Shown one piece after another: positions 48,650 to 58,174 of a DNA stretch of 64,000 bases. How positions within the stretch are numbered: the first letter of the stretch is position 1; every line of letters starts with the position of its first letter. The stretch spans positions 508,501 through 572,500 of the forward strand of contig NZ_AP018400.1 in NCBI RefSeq assembly GCF_003609975.1, written 5' to 3'. The notes under the pieces are model-generated. The model ran no database searches and was not told the origin of the DNA. It worked only from the letters and a program-made list of their open reading frames with translations. Source of the DNA: Streptococcus ruminantium. Its GTDB lineage: Bacteria; Bacillota; Bacilli; Lactobacillales; Streptococcaceae. The translations under genes and the position numbers were made by a program.

Positions 48650-48664
48650 TTACAATGATTATTA
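48650..48664 (+). promoter_or_regulatory. PerR-like box upstream of tpx
   Basis: TTACAATGATTATTA matches the per-box consensus TTATAATnATTATAA at 12 of 14 defined positions. It lies 27 bases before the tpx start, where the promoter is expected. Confidence 0.5.
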
Positions 48665-48691
48665 AAAAAATAAGTTGTAAGGGAGAATTAT

Positions 48692-49177
48692 ATGACAACG
48701 TTTATTGGAAAAGCAGTGACCTTAGTAGGCCCCCGTTTGCAGGTGGGGGACAAGGCCCCAGATTTTGTCCTAATGGCTAATGATTTGAGTCTGAAAAGTT
48801 TGAACGATTTTGGCAAGCAAACAAAGGTTATCAGCGTTGTGCCTTCCATTGACACAGGGGTTTGTGATGCGCAAACCCGTCGCTTCAATCAAGATTTGGC
48901 AGAGCGTGACAATACAGTTGTCATTACTGTTTCGGTCGATCTTCCGTTTGCTCAAAAACGCTGGTGTGGAGCTGCAGGATTAGAAGATGCGGTGACTCTA
49001 TCGGACTACTACGATCACGCTTTTGGTAAATCCTATGGTGTCCTCATGCAGGAATGGAACCTTCTAGCTAGAGCAGTTTTTGTCCTAAATGCGGCCAATG
49101 AAATCATCTATGTCGAATACTTGGACAATGTTAACGAACAACCAAACTACGAAGCAGCACTAGCCGTGTTGAACTGA
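48692..49177 (+). CDS. tpx: Thiol peroxidase
   Basis: A 161-residue atypical 2-Cys peroxiredoxin that reduces peroxides. The peroxidatic cysteine is in '[15 protein letters not shown]' (about C58) and the resolving cysteine in 'RWCGAAGL' (about C92). AAGGGAG precedes ATG. It is a single-gene unit with a PerR-like box upstream. Confidence 0.95.
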   Translation: MTTFIGKAVTLVGPRLQVGDKAPDFVLMANDLSLKSLNDFGKQTKVISVVPSIDTGVCDAQTRRFNQDLAERDNTVVITVSVDLPFAQKRWCGAAGLEDAVTLSDYYDHAFGKSYGVLMQEWNLLARAVFVLNAANEIIYVEYLDNVNEQPNYEAALAVLN

Positions 49178-49573
49178 GATAATTTTAAGAGATGATTATT
49201 GTCACCTTGCCTAATACGGAAATACTTCCGTCTGGCAGATTTGACTGGATTTTATGGAAAGTTCTTTGTAACACTTTTGTTTTATTGAAGAGGGGACACA
49301 TCATCTCCTCTTTTTGTTACCTACAGGCATTTAAGGGGGAGCTTAACATTTATGAAGGGTTTGTTGTTTACCCAATATTGTCCTCACTTCTCTTTTTATT
49401 TTCTTCTTGATTCGTCATTGCCAACTTTCATAGTTTCTATATGGACGTTATTTGATTCTTGTCCCGTCTTCTAAAGCCTATTTTTTTCTAGGCTTTCAAC
49501 TTGGGATTTAATGATCTTGAAATTCAATGAAAGAACGATAAGGTAGATGAGAAGAGGGGAGTCTTCTCTTTTA
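49178..49573 (+). other. Intergenic stretch between tpx and the ABC transporter
   Basis: The only clear features are a small ACGGAA/TTCCGT hairpin near 49220 and the terminator at 49288. I find no supported gene. Confidence 0.4.
49288..49316 (+). terminator. Terminator downstream of tpx
   Basis: AAGAGGGGA and TCTCCTCTT arms (one G-T pair) with a T tail, 110 bases past tpx. Confidence 0.75.
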
Positions 49574-49582
49574 TGGTATAAT
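49574..49582 (+). promoter_or_regulatory. Extended -10 promoter of the coiled-coil ABC transporter
   Basis: TG-G-TATAAT, 25 bases before the start codon. Confidence 0.65.
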
Positions 49583-49607
49583 GAACCTAAGGAGAGAGGA
49601 GAAGGCC

Positions 49608-50309
49608 ATGGCTTATATCGAAATCAAACAGTCTTCAAAATATTATCGAATGGGTGAGACAACCATTGTGGCGAACCAGGATGTCTCTTTTGAAATTGAA
49701 AAAGGAGAGCTGGTTGTTATTTTGGGTTCATCTGGTGCAGGGAAATCTACCTTGCTTAATATTCTTGGTGGGATGGATAGCAATGATGAAGGAGAAGTTT
49801 GGATTGATGGCATAGACATTGCTCGATTATCCAGTCATGAATTAACTAATTATCGCAGAGATGATGTTGGTTTTGTTTTCCAGTTTTACAATTTAGTAGC
49901 CAATCTCACAGCCAAGGAAAATGTTGAACTAGCAGCAGAGATTGTCAAAGATGCTCTAGATGCCGAGGAGATTCTTGAACAGGTGGGGCTAGGACACCGA
50001 CTGAATAACTTTCCTGCCCAGCTTTCGGGCGGTGAACAGCAACGGGTTGCTATAGCTCGGGCGGTTGCCAAAAAGCCTAAAATCTTACTTTGTGATGAGC
50101 CGACCGGTGCTTTGGATTATCAGACGGGAAAACATGTTTTGCAAATCTTGCAGAACATGTCTCGCAAGGATGGGACAACGGTCATTATTGTAACGCACAA
50201 TGCAGCCTTGGCTCCGATTGCAGATCGAGTTATTAAAATGCGAGATGCACATGTGTACTCGGTTGAGTTAAATTCGCATCCGCAGAATATCACCGATCTA
50301 GAGTATTAG
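49608..50309 (+). CDS. ABC transporter ATP-binding protein (MacB/LolD type)
   Basis: A 233-residue ATPase. Walker A 'GSSGAGKST' is at about residues 38-46, the signature '[15 protein letters not shown]' at about 142-156, and Walker B '[12 protein letters not shown]' follows. The start is ATG 49608, after GGAGAGAGGAGAAGG; an in-frame ATG at 49581 falls inside the -10 element. It pairs with the large permease that begins 11 bases after its stop. The class usually drives mechanotransmission or export rather than import. Confidence 0.9.
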   Translation: MAYIEIKQSSKYYRMGETTIVANQDVSFEIEKGELVVILGSSGAGKSTLLNILGGMDSNDEGEVWIDGIDIARLSSHELTNYRRDDVGFVFQFYNLVANLTAKENVELAAEIVKDALDAEEILEQVGLGHRLNNFPAQLSGGEQQRVAIARAVAKKPKILLCDEPTGALDYQTGKHVLQILQNMSRKDGTTVIIVTHNAALAPIADRVIKMRDAHVYSVELNSHPQNITDLEY

Positions 50310-50320
50310 TTGGAGAAAAT

Positions 50321-53300
50321 ATGAAAAAGAAAATCTATTGGAAGGATATGGGACAGTCCTTGATTTCTTCCAAAGGACGATTCCTATCTATTTTTAGTTT
50401 GATGATGCTAGGTGCTTTAGCCTTGACAGGTTTGAAAGTGACATCTCCCAATATGGAGAAAACAGCTCAGTCCTATCTTGTAGCTCATCAAACAATGGAT
50501 TTGGCAGTTTTATCTGGTTTAGGGATCAGTCAAGATGACCTTGAAGAACTAAGAACCTTGAAAGGAGTCGCAGTTGAAGCAGGCTACTTTAAGGATGTGA
50601 CTACAGAGAAAGAGCAGGAAGCCATTCGCTTATTTTCTGCACCAAGAACTATCTCAAACTATCATCTTTTAGAAGGTCAATTTCCTAGTAATAAGGATCA
50701 GATAGCCCTATCGCCTTCTTTGCGAACACATTACCAATTAGGTGACCAGTTTGTTGTGACAGAACCAGACAAGAATGGCAGGGTATTGACTCAGACCAGT
50801 TTTACGGTGGTTGGTTTTGTCGCTTCATCAGAAATATGGGACAATGAGACCATGGGACTGGCTGCCAGTGGAACTGGTCAACTAGCAGGGTATGGGGTAA
50901 TCAGTGAAACAGCATTTCATTCAGATGCCTATATGATTGCTCGTTTACGCTATGATGATTTGGTAAATCTTCCTTATTATAGTCAAGCTTATCAAGAACA
51001 ATTAAGTAAACATCAAAAAGAGGTAGAAAAGCTTTTAGAAGATAATGATGAAAAACGGTTAGCTGCTATTCAGTCAAATGGACAGGCTGAAATTTCTAAA
51101 AGTGAAGGAGAAATTTCTGCTACCCAATCACAGCTAAAGCAAGCTGAAGAAAGACTACAAACTAGCCAAAAACAATTGGATAATGGTCGCAGTGAATTTG
51201 CACGAGGTCGCGCTAAGATTGTTCAATCTGAAGCAGAATTGAAAAATGCTTTGACCGGTTTATTATCAAATAAGAGTGAATTAGAGCGGACCAAGAAAGA
51301 GCTAGATAATCGGAAATCGCAACTGGATCAGACCGGTTCCTTTTTAGAAGGAAACCGCATGGAACTAGAACAAGCAGCCCAACGTCTGGAGCAGGCCAAG
51401 CAAGAGTTGGATACTCAAAATACCAAACTTAGCCAGAATGCCTCAACTATCTCAACAGGACGTTTTAACTGGCATCGTGATCAACAAGAGTTGGATAAGC
51501 AAATTGCTAGTCAGGTGCAGGAAGGGCAAACTCTTTCAGATTATCCTGAATTGCTAGCAAAACAGGAACAATTGGATGCAGAAAAACAACGTCTAAACCA
51601 ACTAGAGATAGAACATGAGCAAGCTAATCAGACTTATCTACAAGGGCATGATTATTACCAGTCTAAGGTAAAGGAACATGAGACAGCCTTAGCTCAGTAT
51701 CAAAAATGGAATGAAGAACACCAAGCTAATGTAGCACAGTATCAAGCTAGTCTTAGCCAATACGAACAAAGCGTTGCAGCTTATCATGCCGCAGTAGCAG
51801 ATTATGAATGGAGTCTTAGCCAGTTAGAGTCTTCCAGTTTAAAACTCAATCAAGACGCCTTGCGTTTGGAAGAGGCTGATAAAGAATTGTCCCAAGTACA
51901 ATCTGAGCTATCAACCAATAAAGCGAAGGCCGATAAACACCTCAGCCAAGCTCAGTCAGAAATTGAAGCTGCTAAGTCTGGTCTTAATAAACTTGAAAAA
52001 TCACCCTATCAAATTTTGACACGTTCAAGTCTGCCTGGAGGAGATGGCTATACAACTTATAGCAATGCAACCAAGTCTATTGCTGCAGTAGGAAATGTCT
52101 TTCCTGTTGTTCTCCACTTGGTGGCAGCTCTCGTCACCTTCACCACTATGGCTCGCTTTGTGGATGAGGAACGGACACGTTCAGGCCTCTTCAAGTCTCT
52201 AGGTTATACCAATAGACAGATAATGGCCAAGTTTATCCTTTATGGATTAGGGGCAGGATTAGTAGGGACTTTGGTGGGAGTTGTAGTAGGAAATCTCATT
52301 CTATCACCTCTTATCTCCAGTATTATCACAAAAACAACCGTGATTGGTCCAGCAAAACTCCATTTTTACCCCCTTTGGACAGGGGTAGCTATCCTCTTGT
52401 CTTTGATTTCTTCAGTTTTACCAGTCTATCTGGTTGCACGACATGAACTAGCAGAAAAACCAGCTCAATTACTCTTACCTAAACCACCGGTAGTAGGATC
52501 CACCATCTGGTTAGAAAAATGGCCAGCTATCTGGTCTCGTCTCACTTTTACTCATAAAGTGACGGCTCGTAACATTTTTCGCTACAAACTCCGCATGCTG
52601 ATGACTATTTTGGGAGTAGCAGGTACTGTTGCTCTCCTGTTTGGTGGATTGGGAATTCGGTCCTCCATATCAGGCGTAGTGAAACGACAGTTCACTGATT
52701 TGATTCATTATGATATGTTGGTAGTGGAAAATAGCAGAGCCGCCGAGAAAGACTTGAATAAACTGACAGATTTTCTCCAGTCCAATCAAGTTCGCCAGTC
52801 TCTTCCGGTGGTTTTTGACCAATTAAAAGAAGCAGTGCAGGAAAGAGACCAAAGAAAAAATCTTTCTATTAGCCTGTTTATCTCTAATCTGCAAGATTTA
52901 GGAAATCTTATCAGCCTGAAAACTCAATCTGGGCAAACAATTAAATTGAGTGATAGGGGCATTATCTTAACTCAAAAATTAGCTCAAATCTATGGCGTAA
53001 CAGCTGGTGATAAAATCCCTCTGACCTTGGAGGAGAAGGAAGTCCAAGTTAGGGTTGCTGCTGTAGTAGATATGTATGCAGGTCACTTCATTTACATGAC
53101 GGATAGCTATTATAGACAGGTAACAGGAAAGCGTAGAACCGCTAACGCCTATCTAGTCCAGCTCAAAGAAGATAAGACAAATCATATAAAAAAGACTGCC
53201 CATCAACTTCTAGCCATGCCAGCAGTAAAAAGTGTGGTACAAAATACATCTCTCATGGCTATGTTGACCACCATCGCAGGTTCGCTCCAGACCATCATGA

Positions 53301-53686
53301 CCATCTTAATCATTTTATCTATCTTACTAGGTCTTGTTATCCTTTATAACCTCACTATTATAAACATGTCGGAGCGGATTCGTGAATTGTCAACCATTCG
53401 GGTGCTGGGTTTCCACAATAAGGAAGTAACGATGTACATCTATAGAGAAACCATTGTCCTTTCATTGATTGGAATACTGGTCGGCCTAATTGGTGGAAGC
53501 TATCTTCATAGGCTTCTCTTAGTCATGATTAGTTCGGACAGTATCCGCTTTAATCCGAATGTTGGATTGGAAGTCTACCTTATTCCAATACTTGCTATCC
53601 TTGGCATTCTAGCAGCTCTCGGCTGGTATGTTCATCATCTCCTCCGAAAGGTCAATATGCTAGAAGCATTGAAGTCGGTTGAATAG
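50321..53686 (+). CDS. FtsX-family ABC permease with long extracellular coiled coil
   Basis: A 1121-residue membrane protein. After a first helix (about 20-40) and a folded extracellular part (about 45-220) comes a Gln/Glu/Lys-rich coiled coil (about 225-560), then FtsX core helices (about 580-700), a second extracellular domain (about 765-940) and three C-terminal helices. It has the two FtsX modules expected of a full transporter in one chain. The coiled coil could reach through the wall to a partner such as a hydrolase, as FtsEX does, but the partner is unknown. The DNA of the coiled coil shows no simple repeats. Confidence 0.88.
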   Translation: MKKKIYWKDMGQSLISSKGRFLSIFSLMMLGALALTGLKVTSPNMEKTAQSYLVAHQTMDLAVLSGLGISQDDLEELRTLKGVAVEAGYFKDVTTEKEQEAIRLFSAPRTISNYHLLEGQFPSNKDQIALSPSLRTHYQLGDQFVVTEPDKNGRVLTQTSFTVVGFVASSEIWDNETMGLAASGTGQLAGYGVISETAFHSDAYMIARLRYDDLVNLPYYSQAYQEQLSKHQKEVEKLLEDNDEKRLAAIQSNGQAEISKSEGEISATQSQLKQAEERLQTSQKQLDNGRSEFARGRAKIVQSEAELKNALTGLLSNKSELERTKKELDNRKSQLDQTGSFLEGNRMELEQAAQRLEQAKQELDTQNTKLSQNASTISTGRFNWHRDQQELDKQIASQVQEGQTLSDYPELLAKQEQLDAEKQRLNQLEIEHEQANQTYLQGHDYYQSKVKEHETALAQYQKWNEEHQANVAQYQASLSQYEQSVAAYHAAVADYEWSLSQLESSSLKLNQDALRLEEADKELSQVQSELSTNKAKADKHLSQAQSEIEAAKSGLNKLEKSPYQILTRSSLPGGDGYTTYSNATKSIAAVGNVFPVVLHLVAALVTFTTMARFVDEERTRSGLFKSLGYTNRQIMAKFILYGLGAGLVGTLVGVVVGNLILSPLISSIITKTTVIGPAKLHFYPLWTGVAILLSLISSVLPVYLVARHELAEKPAQLLLPKPPVVGSTIWLEKWPAIWSRLTFTHKVTARNIFRYKLRMLMTILGVAGTVALLFGGLGIRSSISGVVKRQFTDLIHYDMLVVENSRAAEKDLNKLTDFLQSNQVRQSLPVVFDQLKEAVQERDQRKNLSISLFISNLQDLGNLISLKTQSGQTIKLSDRGIILTQKLAQIYGVTAGDKIPLTLEEKEVQVRVAAVVDMYAGHFIYMTDSYYRQVTGKRRTANAYLVQLKEDKTNHIKKTAHQLLAMPAVKSVVQNTSLMAMLTTIAGSLQTIMTILIILSILLGLVILYNLTIINMSERIRELSTIRVLGFHNKEVTMYIYRETIVLSLIGILVGLIGGSYLHRLLLVMISSDSIRFNPNVGLEVYLIPILAILGILAALGWYVHHLLRKVNMLEALKSVE

Positions 53687-53916
53687 ATCTGCCTATCTAA
53701 TTTATCTTTTATCACTTTGCTTGCCTTTGCGATTGCAAGTATCTGCAAGTTTAAACAGTCTATTTTTAGGTTAGTTAGATTGCTTACAGCAATAGTATGA
53801 TTCTGTTTGGTTATCGCTATTTTAACAGTTAAAGCAAAAAATTAGATATTTTAGTTTTGTGGTCAGTAAGAATATTCTTGCTGGCTTTTTGTATTCTTTG
53901 ATTAGGCTTTTCAATG

Positions 53917-53925
53917 TGTTATAAT
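53917..53925 (+). promoter_or_regulatory. Extended -10 promoter of polA
   Basis: TG-T-TATAAT ends 6 bases before the polA start codon, so the transcript is predicted to begin at or beside ATG 53932. Confidence 0.65.
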
Positions 53926-53931
53926 AGTCTC

Positions 53932-56565
53932 ATGGATAAGAACAAATTATTATTGATTGATGGCTCCTCAGTAGCCTTCCGTGCTTTCTTTGCACTTTAC
54001 AATCAAATCGACCGATTTAAAAGTCCGGCTGGACTTCATACAAATGCAATCTATGGTTTTAATCTCATGTTGGATCATATGATGAAGCGGATTGAACCCA
54101 CCCATATCTTGGTGGCATTTGATGCTGGGAAAACGACATTTCGGACGGAGTTATATGCCGACTATAAGGCTGGTCGAGCTAAGACACCTGACGAGTTCCG
54201 CGAGCAGTTCCCTTTTATCCGCCAGATGCTTGATGCTATGGGGATTAAGCACTATGAGCTGGATCAGTACGAGGCCGACGATATTATCGGTACCTTGGAC
54301 AAAATGGCAGAGCGAGCAGACCTTCCTTTCGAGGTGACTATTGTCAGTGGCGACAAGGACTTGATTCAACTAACGGACGAAAATACTGTAGTGGAAATCT
54401 CCAAAAAAGGTGTAGCAGAGTTTGAAGAATTTACACCGGCCTACCTCATGGAAAAGATGGGGATTACCCCTACTCAGTTTATTGACCTAAAAGCGCTGAT
54501 GGGAGATAAATCGGATAATATTCCCGGTGTGACAAAAATTGGTGAAAAAACAGGTCTCAAACTCTTGACTGAATTTGGTTCTTTAGATGGTATTTATGAG
54601 AATATTGATCGCATGAAGCCCTCCAAGATGAAAGAAAACCTGATTGCAGATAAAGAAAGTGCCTTCTTGTCACGAACACTTGCTACGATTGATACACAAG
54701 CACCGATTGAGATTGGTTTGGATGATGTCCTCTATAGTGGTCCTAAGGTGGATGAACTTGGTCAGTTTTATGATGACATGGGGTTCAAGCAACTGCGTGC
54801 ACAGCTAGGCTCATCAGTTGTTGAGGAGCAGATGCTGGAATTTCAGACTGTTTCAGAAGTTAGCTCTACCATGCTAAAAAAAGACCAGTTCTTCTATTTT
54901 GAAATACTGGGGGAGAATTATCACCGTGAAGACTTGGTTGGACTGGCCTGGGGAGATAAAGACGGTATTTATGTTGGTGGACCAGAACTATTGGACAGCC
55001 CAATTCTCCGAGAGTTCTTGGAGAAGGAAACTATCAAGACCTATGATTTTAAGCGTGGTAAGGTCTTGTTAGCTCGAAAATCGCTCCATTTATGTCCAGC
55101 AACTTTTGATAGCCGTTTGGCAAAGTACCTCCTCTCAACAGTTGAAGATAATGCTCTGACAACCATTGCAAACCTATATGGACAGACTAGTCTCCTTCCA
55201 GATGAGGCTGTCTATGGTAAGGGCGCCAAGCTAGCCCTGCCAGAACGAGAAGAATTCTTCCCACATTTGGCGCGTAAAGTCCAAGTTCTAGTGGAAACAG
55301 AAGCCCCTATGCTGGCAAAATTAAAGGAAAACCAACAATTGGATTTACTATTTGAGATGGAATTACCACTGGCTAATGTTCTCGCCAAGATGGAAATTGC
55401 TGGTATCAAAGTAGAAGCCGATACCCTCAAGACCATGCAGGAAGAAAACGAAGTGTTGATTGACCAGTTGACTAAGGAAATTTATGAGTTGGCTGGTCGG
55501 GAATTTAACATCAATTCTCCCAAGCAATTGGGGAGCATCCTATTTGAAGAGATGGGCTTACCGCTCGAATACACCAAAAAAACTAAAACAGGCTACTCAA
55601 CAGCAGTTGATGTCCTAGAACGCTTAGCTCCAATCGTTCCAGTTGTATCTAAGATCTTGGAGTATCGTCAGATTACCAAGCTTCAGTCTACCTATGTCAT
55701 CGGTCTGCAAGATGCTATCCTAGAGGATGGAAAAATTCACACCCGTTATGTGCAAGATTTGACCCAGACAGGTCGTCTATCATCAACAGATCCAAACCTA
55801 CAAAATATTCCGGTTCGTCTAGCACAAGGACGTTTGATTCGTAAGGCCTTTGTTCCATCTCTGGAAGATAGTATTCTACTTGCTTCGGACTACTCACAGA
55901 TTGAACTACGCGTGTTGGCTCATATCTCTCAAGATCAGCACTTGATAGAAGCCTTCCAACAAGGAGCAGACATTCATACCTCAACAGCTATGCGAGTCTT
56001 TGGTATCGAAAAGGTGGAAGACGTGACCGCAAATGACCGTCGAAACGCAAAAGCAGTAAACTTCGGTGTGGTCTATGGAATCTCAGACTTTGGACTGTCA
56101 AATAATCTAGGGATTAGTCGTAAAGAAGCTAAAGCTTATATTGATACCTATTTTGAACGTTTCCCTGGTATTAAAAATTATATGGAAACCATTGTACGCG
56201 AAGCACGTGACAAAGGATTTGTAGAGACCCTCTATAAGCGACGTCGTGAATTACCAGACATCAATTCTCGCAATTTTAATGTACGAAATTTTGCTGAGCG
56301 CACCGCCATCAACTCACCAATCCAAGGATCAGCAGCGGACATTCTCAAGGTAGCCATGATTCGTTTGGATAGGGCATTGACCGAAGCGGGACTTGCCACC
56401 CGCATGCTACTTCAGGTTCATGATGAAATCGTCTTGGAAGTTCCAAAATCGGAGTTGGAAGTAGTCAAAACAATGGTAAAAGAGGTAATGGAGTCTGCTA
56501 TTAACCTATCTGTTCCTCTAATTGTAGATGAAAATGAAGGACAGACTTGGTATGAAGCCAAATAA
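53932..56565 (+). CDS. polA: DNA polymerase I
   Basis: An 877-residue enzyme for repair and Okazaki fragment processing. The 5' nuclease domain (about 1-290; 'YEADDIIGTL', 'GDKSDNIPGV') is followed by an exonuclease-like domain lacking the proofreading acidic motifs (as known for pneumococcal Pol I), then the polymerase ('DYSQIELRVLAHIS', 'RRNAKAVNFGVVYGISDFGL', 'VHDEIVLEVP'). ATG 53932 has no Shine-Dalgarno sequence. An upstream in-frame codon at 53914 lies in the -10 element and is rejected. A lipoprotein gene follows after 12 bases. Confidence 0.96.
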   Translation: MDKNKLLLIDGSSVAFRAFFALYNQIDRFKSPAGLHTNAIYGFNLMLDHMMKRIEPTHILVAFDAGKTTFRTELYADYKAGRAKTPDEFREQFPFIRQMLDAMGIKHYELDQYEADDIIGTLDKMAERADLPFEVTIVSGDKDLIQLTDENTVVEISKKGVAEFEEFTPAYLMEKMGITPTQFIDLKALMGDKSDNIPGVTKIGEKTGLKLLTEFGSLDGIYENIDRMKPSKMKENLIADKESAFLSRTLATIDTQAPIEIGLDDVLYSGPKVDELGQFYDDMGFKQLRAQLGSSVVEEQMLEFQTVSEVSSTMLKKDQFFYFEILGENYHREDLVGLAWGDKDGIYVGGPELLDSPILREFLEKETIKTYDFKRGKVLLARKSLHLCPATFDSRLAKYLLSTVEDNALTTIANLYGQTSLLPDEAVYGKGAKLALPEREEFFPHLARKVQVLVETEAPMLAKLKENQQLDLLFEMELPLANVLAKMEIAGIKVEADTLKTMQEENEVLIDQLTKEIYELAGREFNINSPKQLGSILFEEMGLPLEYTKKTKTGYSTAVDVLERLAPIVPVVSKILEYRQITKLQSTYVIGLQDAILEDGKIHTRYVQDLTQTGRLSSTDPNLQNIPVRLAQGRLIRKAFVPSLEDSILLASDYSQIELRVLAHISQDQHLIEAFQQGADIHTSTAMRVFGIEKVEDVTANDRRNAKAVNFGVVYGISDFGLSNNLGISRKEAKAYIDTYFERFPGIKNYMETIVREARDKGFVETLYKRRRELPDINSRNFNVRNFAERTAINSPIQGSAADILKVAMIRLDRALTEAGLATRMLLQVHDEIVLEVPKSELEVVKTMVKEVMESAINLSVPLIVDENEGQTWYEAK

Positions 56566-56577
56566 GAAAGGAAAACT

Positions 56578-57333
56578 ATGAAAAGGATAATGCTATGTAT
56601 CGGTTTAGCTAGTCTACTTCTCACGGGCTGTGGACAAGCAGCAAAAGAGACGAAGAAATCCACTAGCTCTTCGGGGGAAGAATTGTCAGCTACTCTGCCT
56701 GTTTTACAGGAAAAACAAGATACAACGAATGAACAGCTGAACGTTTTAGCCAATACAGAAAAAGTTGCTGCTAATAGCAATCCTCCTGCTGATGAAACGC
56801 AAAAAGGTCACAAAATTCATGCAGCCAATAACGGTGTTGCTGTAAAAGACCAAAATGGAAATGTCAAGGAGTTTTTCCGTTACTATGATGTACCATCCAC
56901 TTGGACGATCAACCAGGAAAATACACAGGATGAAACAGTAGTAGCAGTCTATGATGTAAAAGAAGGTTCTAGCAACTATATGATTCAGCTTTATAACATC
57001 AATGCCTTCAACAAGTCCCCACTGGAAGAGGGACGGAATATGACTGCTGAGGAATTAGAGACGAGAATGACAGAAACGAATCATTCCTTCAATGAAAAGA
57101 CGATTGTCACGATTGATGGACAGCAGTGGAATGTTGGGCGCCAGTTTATACCTGACAAAAAACTAGCTCGTTTGACCCTCTATCGTATGGAATCAACTGG
57201 TTCTTATGATGACTCGGTTGTGGTAGGTTCTATTTACTATTCCCTAGACCCAGGTTCTGATAAGGATCGTACCAACCTCAAAACAGTTATTGGACAGCTT
57301 AAAGATGTAGTTCATCAAATTTCTAAAAAATAA
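56578..57333 (+). CDS. Lipoprotein of unknown function
   Basis: A 251-residue lipoprotein with the lipobox LLTGC (cysteine at 18). A Ser/Thr/Glu-rich linker (about 20-75) leads to a compact domain (about 80-250) with 'SNYMIQLYNINAFNKSP' and 'VGSIYYSLDPGS'. It should be processed by Lgt and sit on the outer face of the membrane. I do not recognise the domain. It follows polA closely and shares its transcript. Confidence 0.82.
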   Translation: MKRIMLCIGLASLLLTGCGQAAKETKKSTSSSGEELSATLPVLQEKQDTTNEQLNVLANTEKVAANSNPPADETQKGHKIHAANNGVAVKDQNGNVKEFFRYYDVPSTWTINQENTQDETVVAVYDVKEGSSNYMIQLYNINAFNKSPLEEGRNMTAEELETRMTETNHSFNEKTIVTIDGQQWNVGRQFIPDKKLARLTLYRMESTGSYDDSVVVGSIYYSLDPGSDKDRTNLKTVIGQLKDVVHQISKK

Positions 57334-57401
57334 GTTCTGGTTCGGCAGAGACATGCAGGATAGCAGCCTACTTTTAAAGAAACAATAATGAGGAGATGGG
57401 A

Positions 57402-57827
57402 ATGACTTACACATTTGCAAACCCAAGTCAAGACCTTGTGTTTGACTATCTAAGAAATGCTAAAACTATTGCGGTAGTAGGTTTGTCGCATCGAGAAGAG
57501 ACAGCAGCCTATCGTGTTTCTAAGTTTATGCAGGAAGCTGGTTATAAGATTTTACCAGTTAATCCAAGAGTTGCAGGGGAGACTATTTTGGGAGAGCCAG
57601 TCTATGCTCGTCTGGCGGATATTCCTCAACCAGTAGATATTGTGAATATCTTTCGTCGCAGTGAATATTTGCCGGAAGTAGCGCATGAGTTTATCCAGAT
57701 AGATGCCAAGGTTTTTTGGGCTCAGCTAGGACTGGAAAATCAAGAAGCTGAAGAGATACTTCGCCAGGCAGGGCATAAGGCTATTATCATGAACAAGTGC
57801 ATCAAGCTAGAATATCTTGATATGTAA
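57402..57827 (+). CDS. CoA-binding domain protein (YccU-like)
   Basis: A 141-residue Rossmann-fold protein of the CoA-binding family. 'TIAVVGLSHREETAAYRVSK' and 'ILPVNPRVAGETILGEPVYA' mark the nucleotide site, with 'VDIVNIFRRSEYLPEVA' and the final 'IIMNKCIKLEY'. The role is unknown. ATG 57402 is preferred because GAGGAGA is 8 bases upstream; ATG 57396 overlaps that site. It ends the polA transcript. Confidence 0.88.
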   Translation: MTYTFANPSQDLVFDYLRNAKTIAVVGLSHREETAAYRVSKFMQEAGYKILPVNPRVAGETILGEPVYARLADIPQPVDIVNIFRRSEYLPEVAHEFIQIDAKVFWAQLGLENQEAEEILRQAGHKAIIMNKCIKLEYLDM

Positions 57828-57887
57828 GAAACATTATTTACTAACTATTGTTAGTGAATCAATATATCTGACTTTTTTATAAAAATG

Positions 57888-57940
57888 AAAAACTCCTAGA
57901 AACACAGCTACTAGCAAGATTTCTAAGAGTTTTCTTTTTT
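57888..57940 (+). terminator. Intrinsic terminator of the polA operon
   Basis: AAAACTC-C-TAGAAA pairs with TTTCTA-A-GAGTTTT, followed by CTTTTTT. Confidence 0.85.
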
Positions 57941-58114
57941 TAGTTTTTTGCTAGGCCAAATGTAACAGGATCGGTTATAAAAAACTTGTCCAAGGCAACA
58001 ATATTTGTCAACAAGTTTCTCTTTCTTGTTATTGAGCTAATGTGGTCTGAGAGAAACTGCCTTCCTTCCCTTTCCCCAGTCCGCTAAGGCAGTTAAAAGA
58101 AAAGGGCTACAATT

Positions 58115-58160
58115 AAAAAAGATTGAAGAATGTAGTCCAACATGAACTTTTTCTTCAATC
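58115..58160 (-). terminator. Intrinsic terminator of the DUF975 gene
   Basis: On the minus strand GATTGAAGAA and TTCTTCAATC arms are followed by TTTTTTAATT. The gap 57941-58114 holds nothing else that I can support. Confidence 0.85.
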
Positions 58161-58174
58161 CGAACTGTATATAG

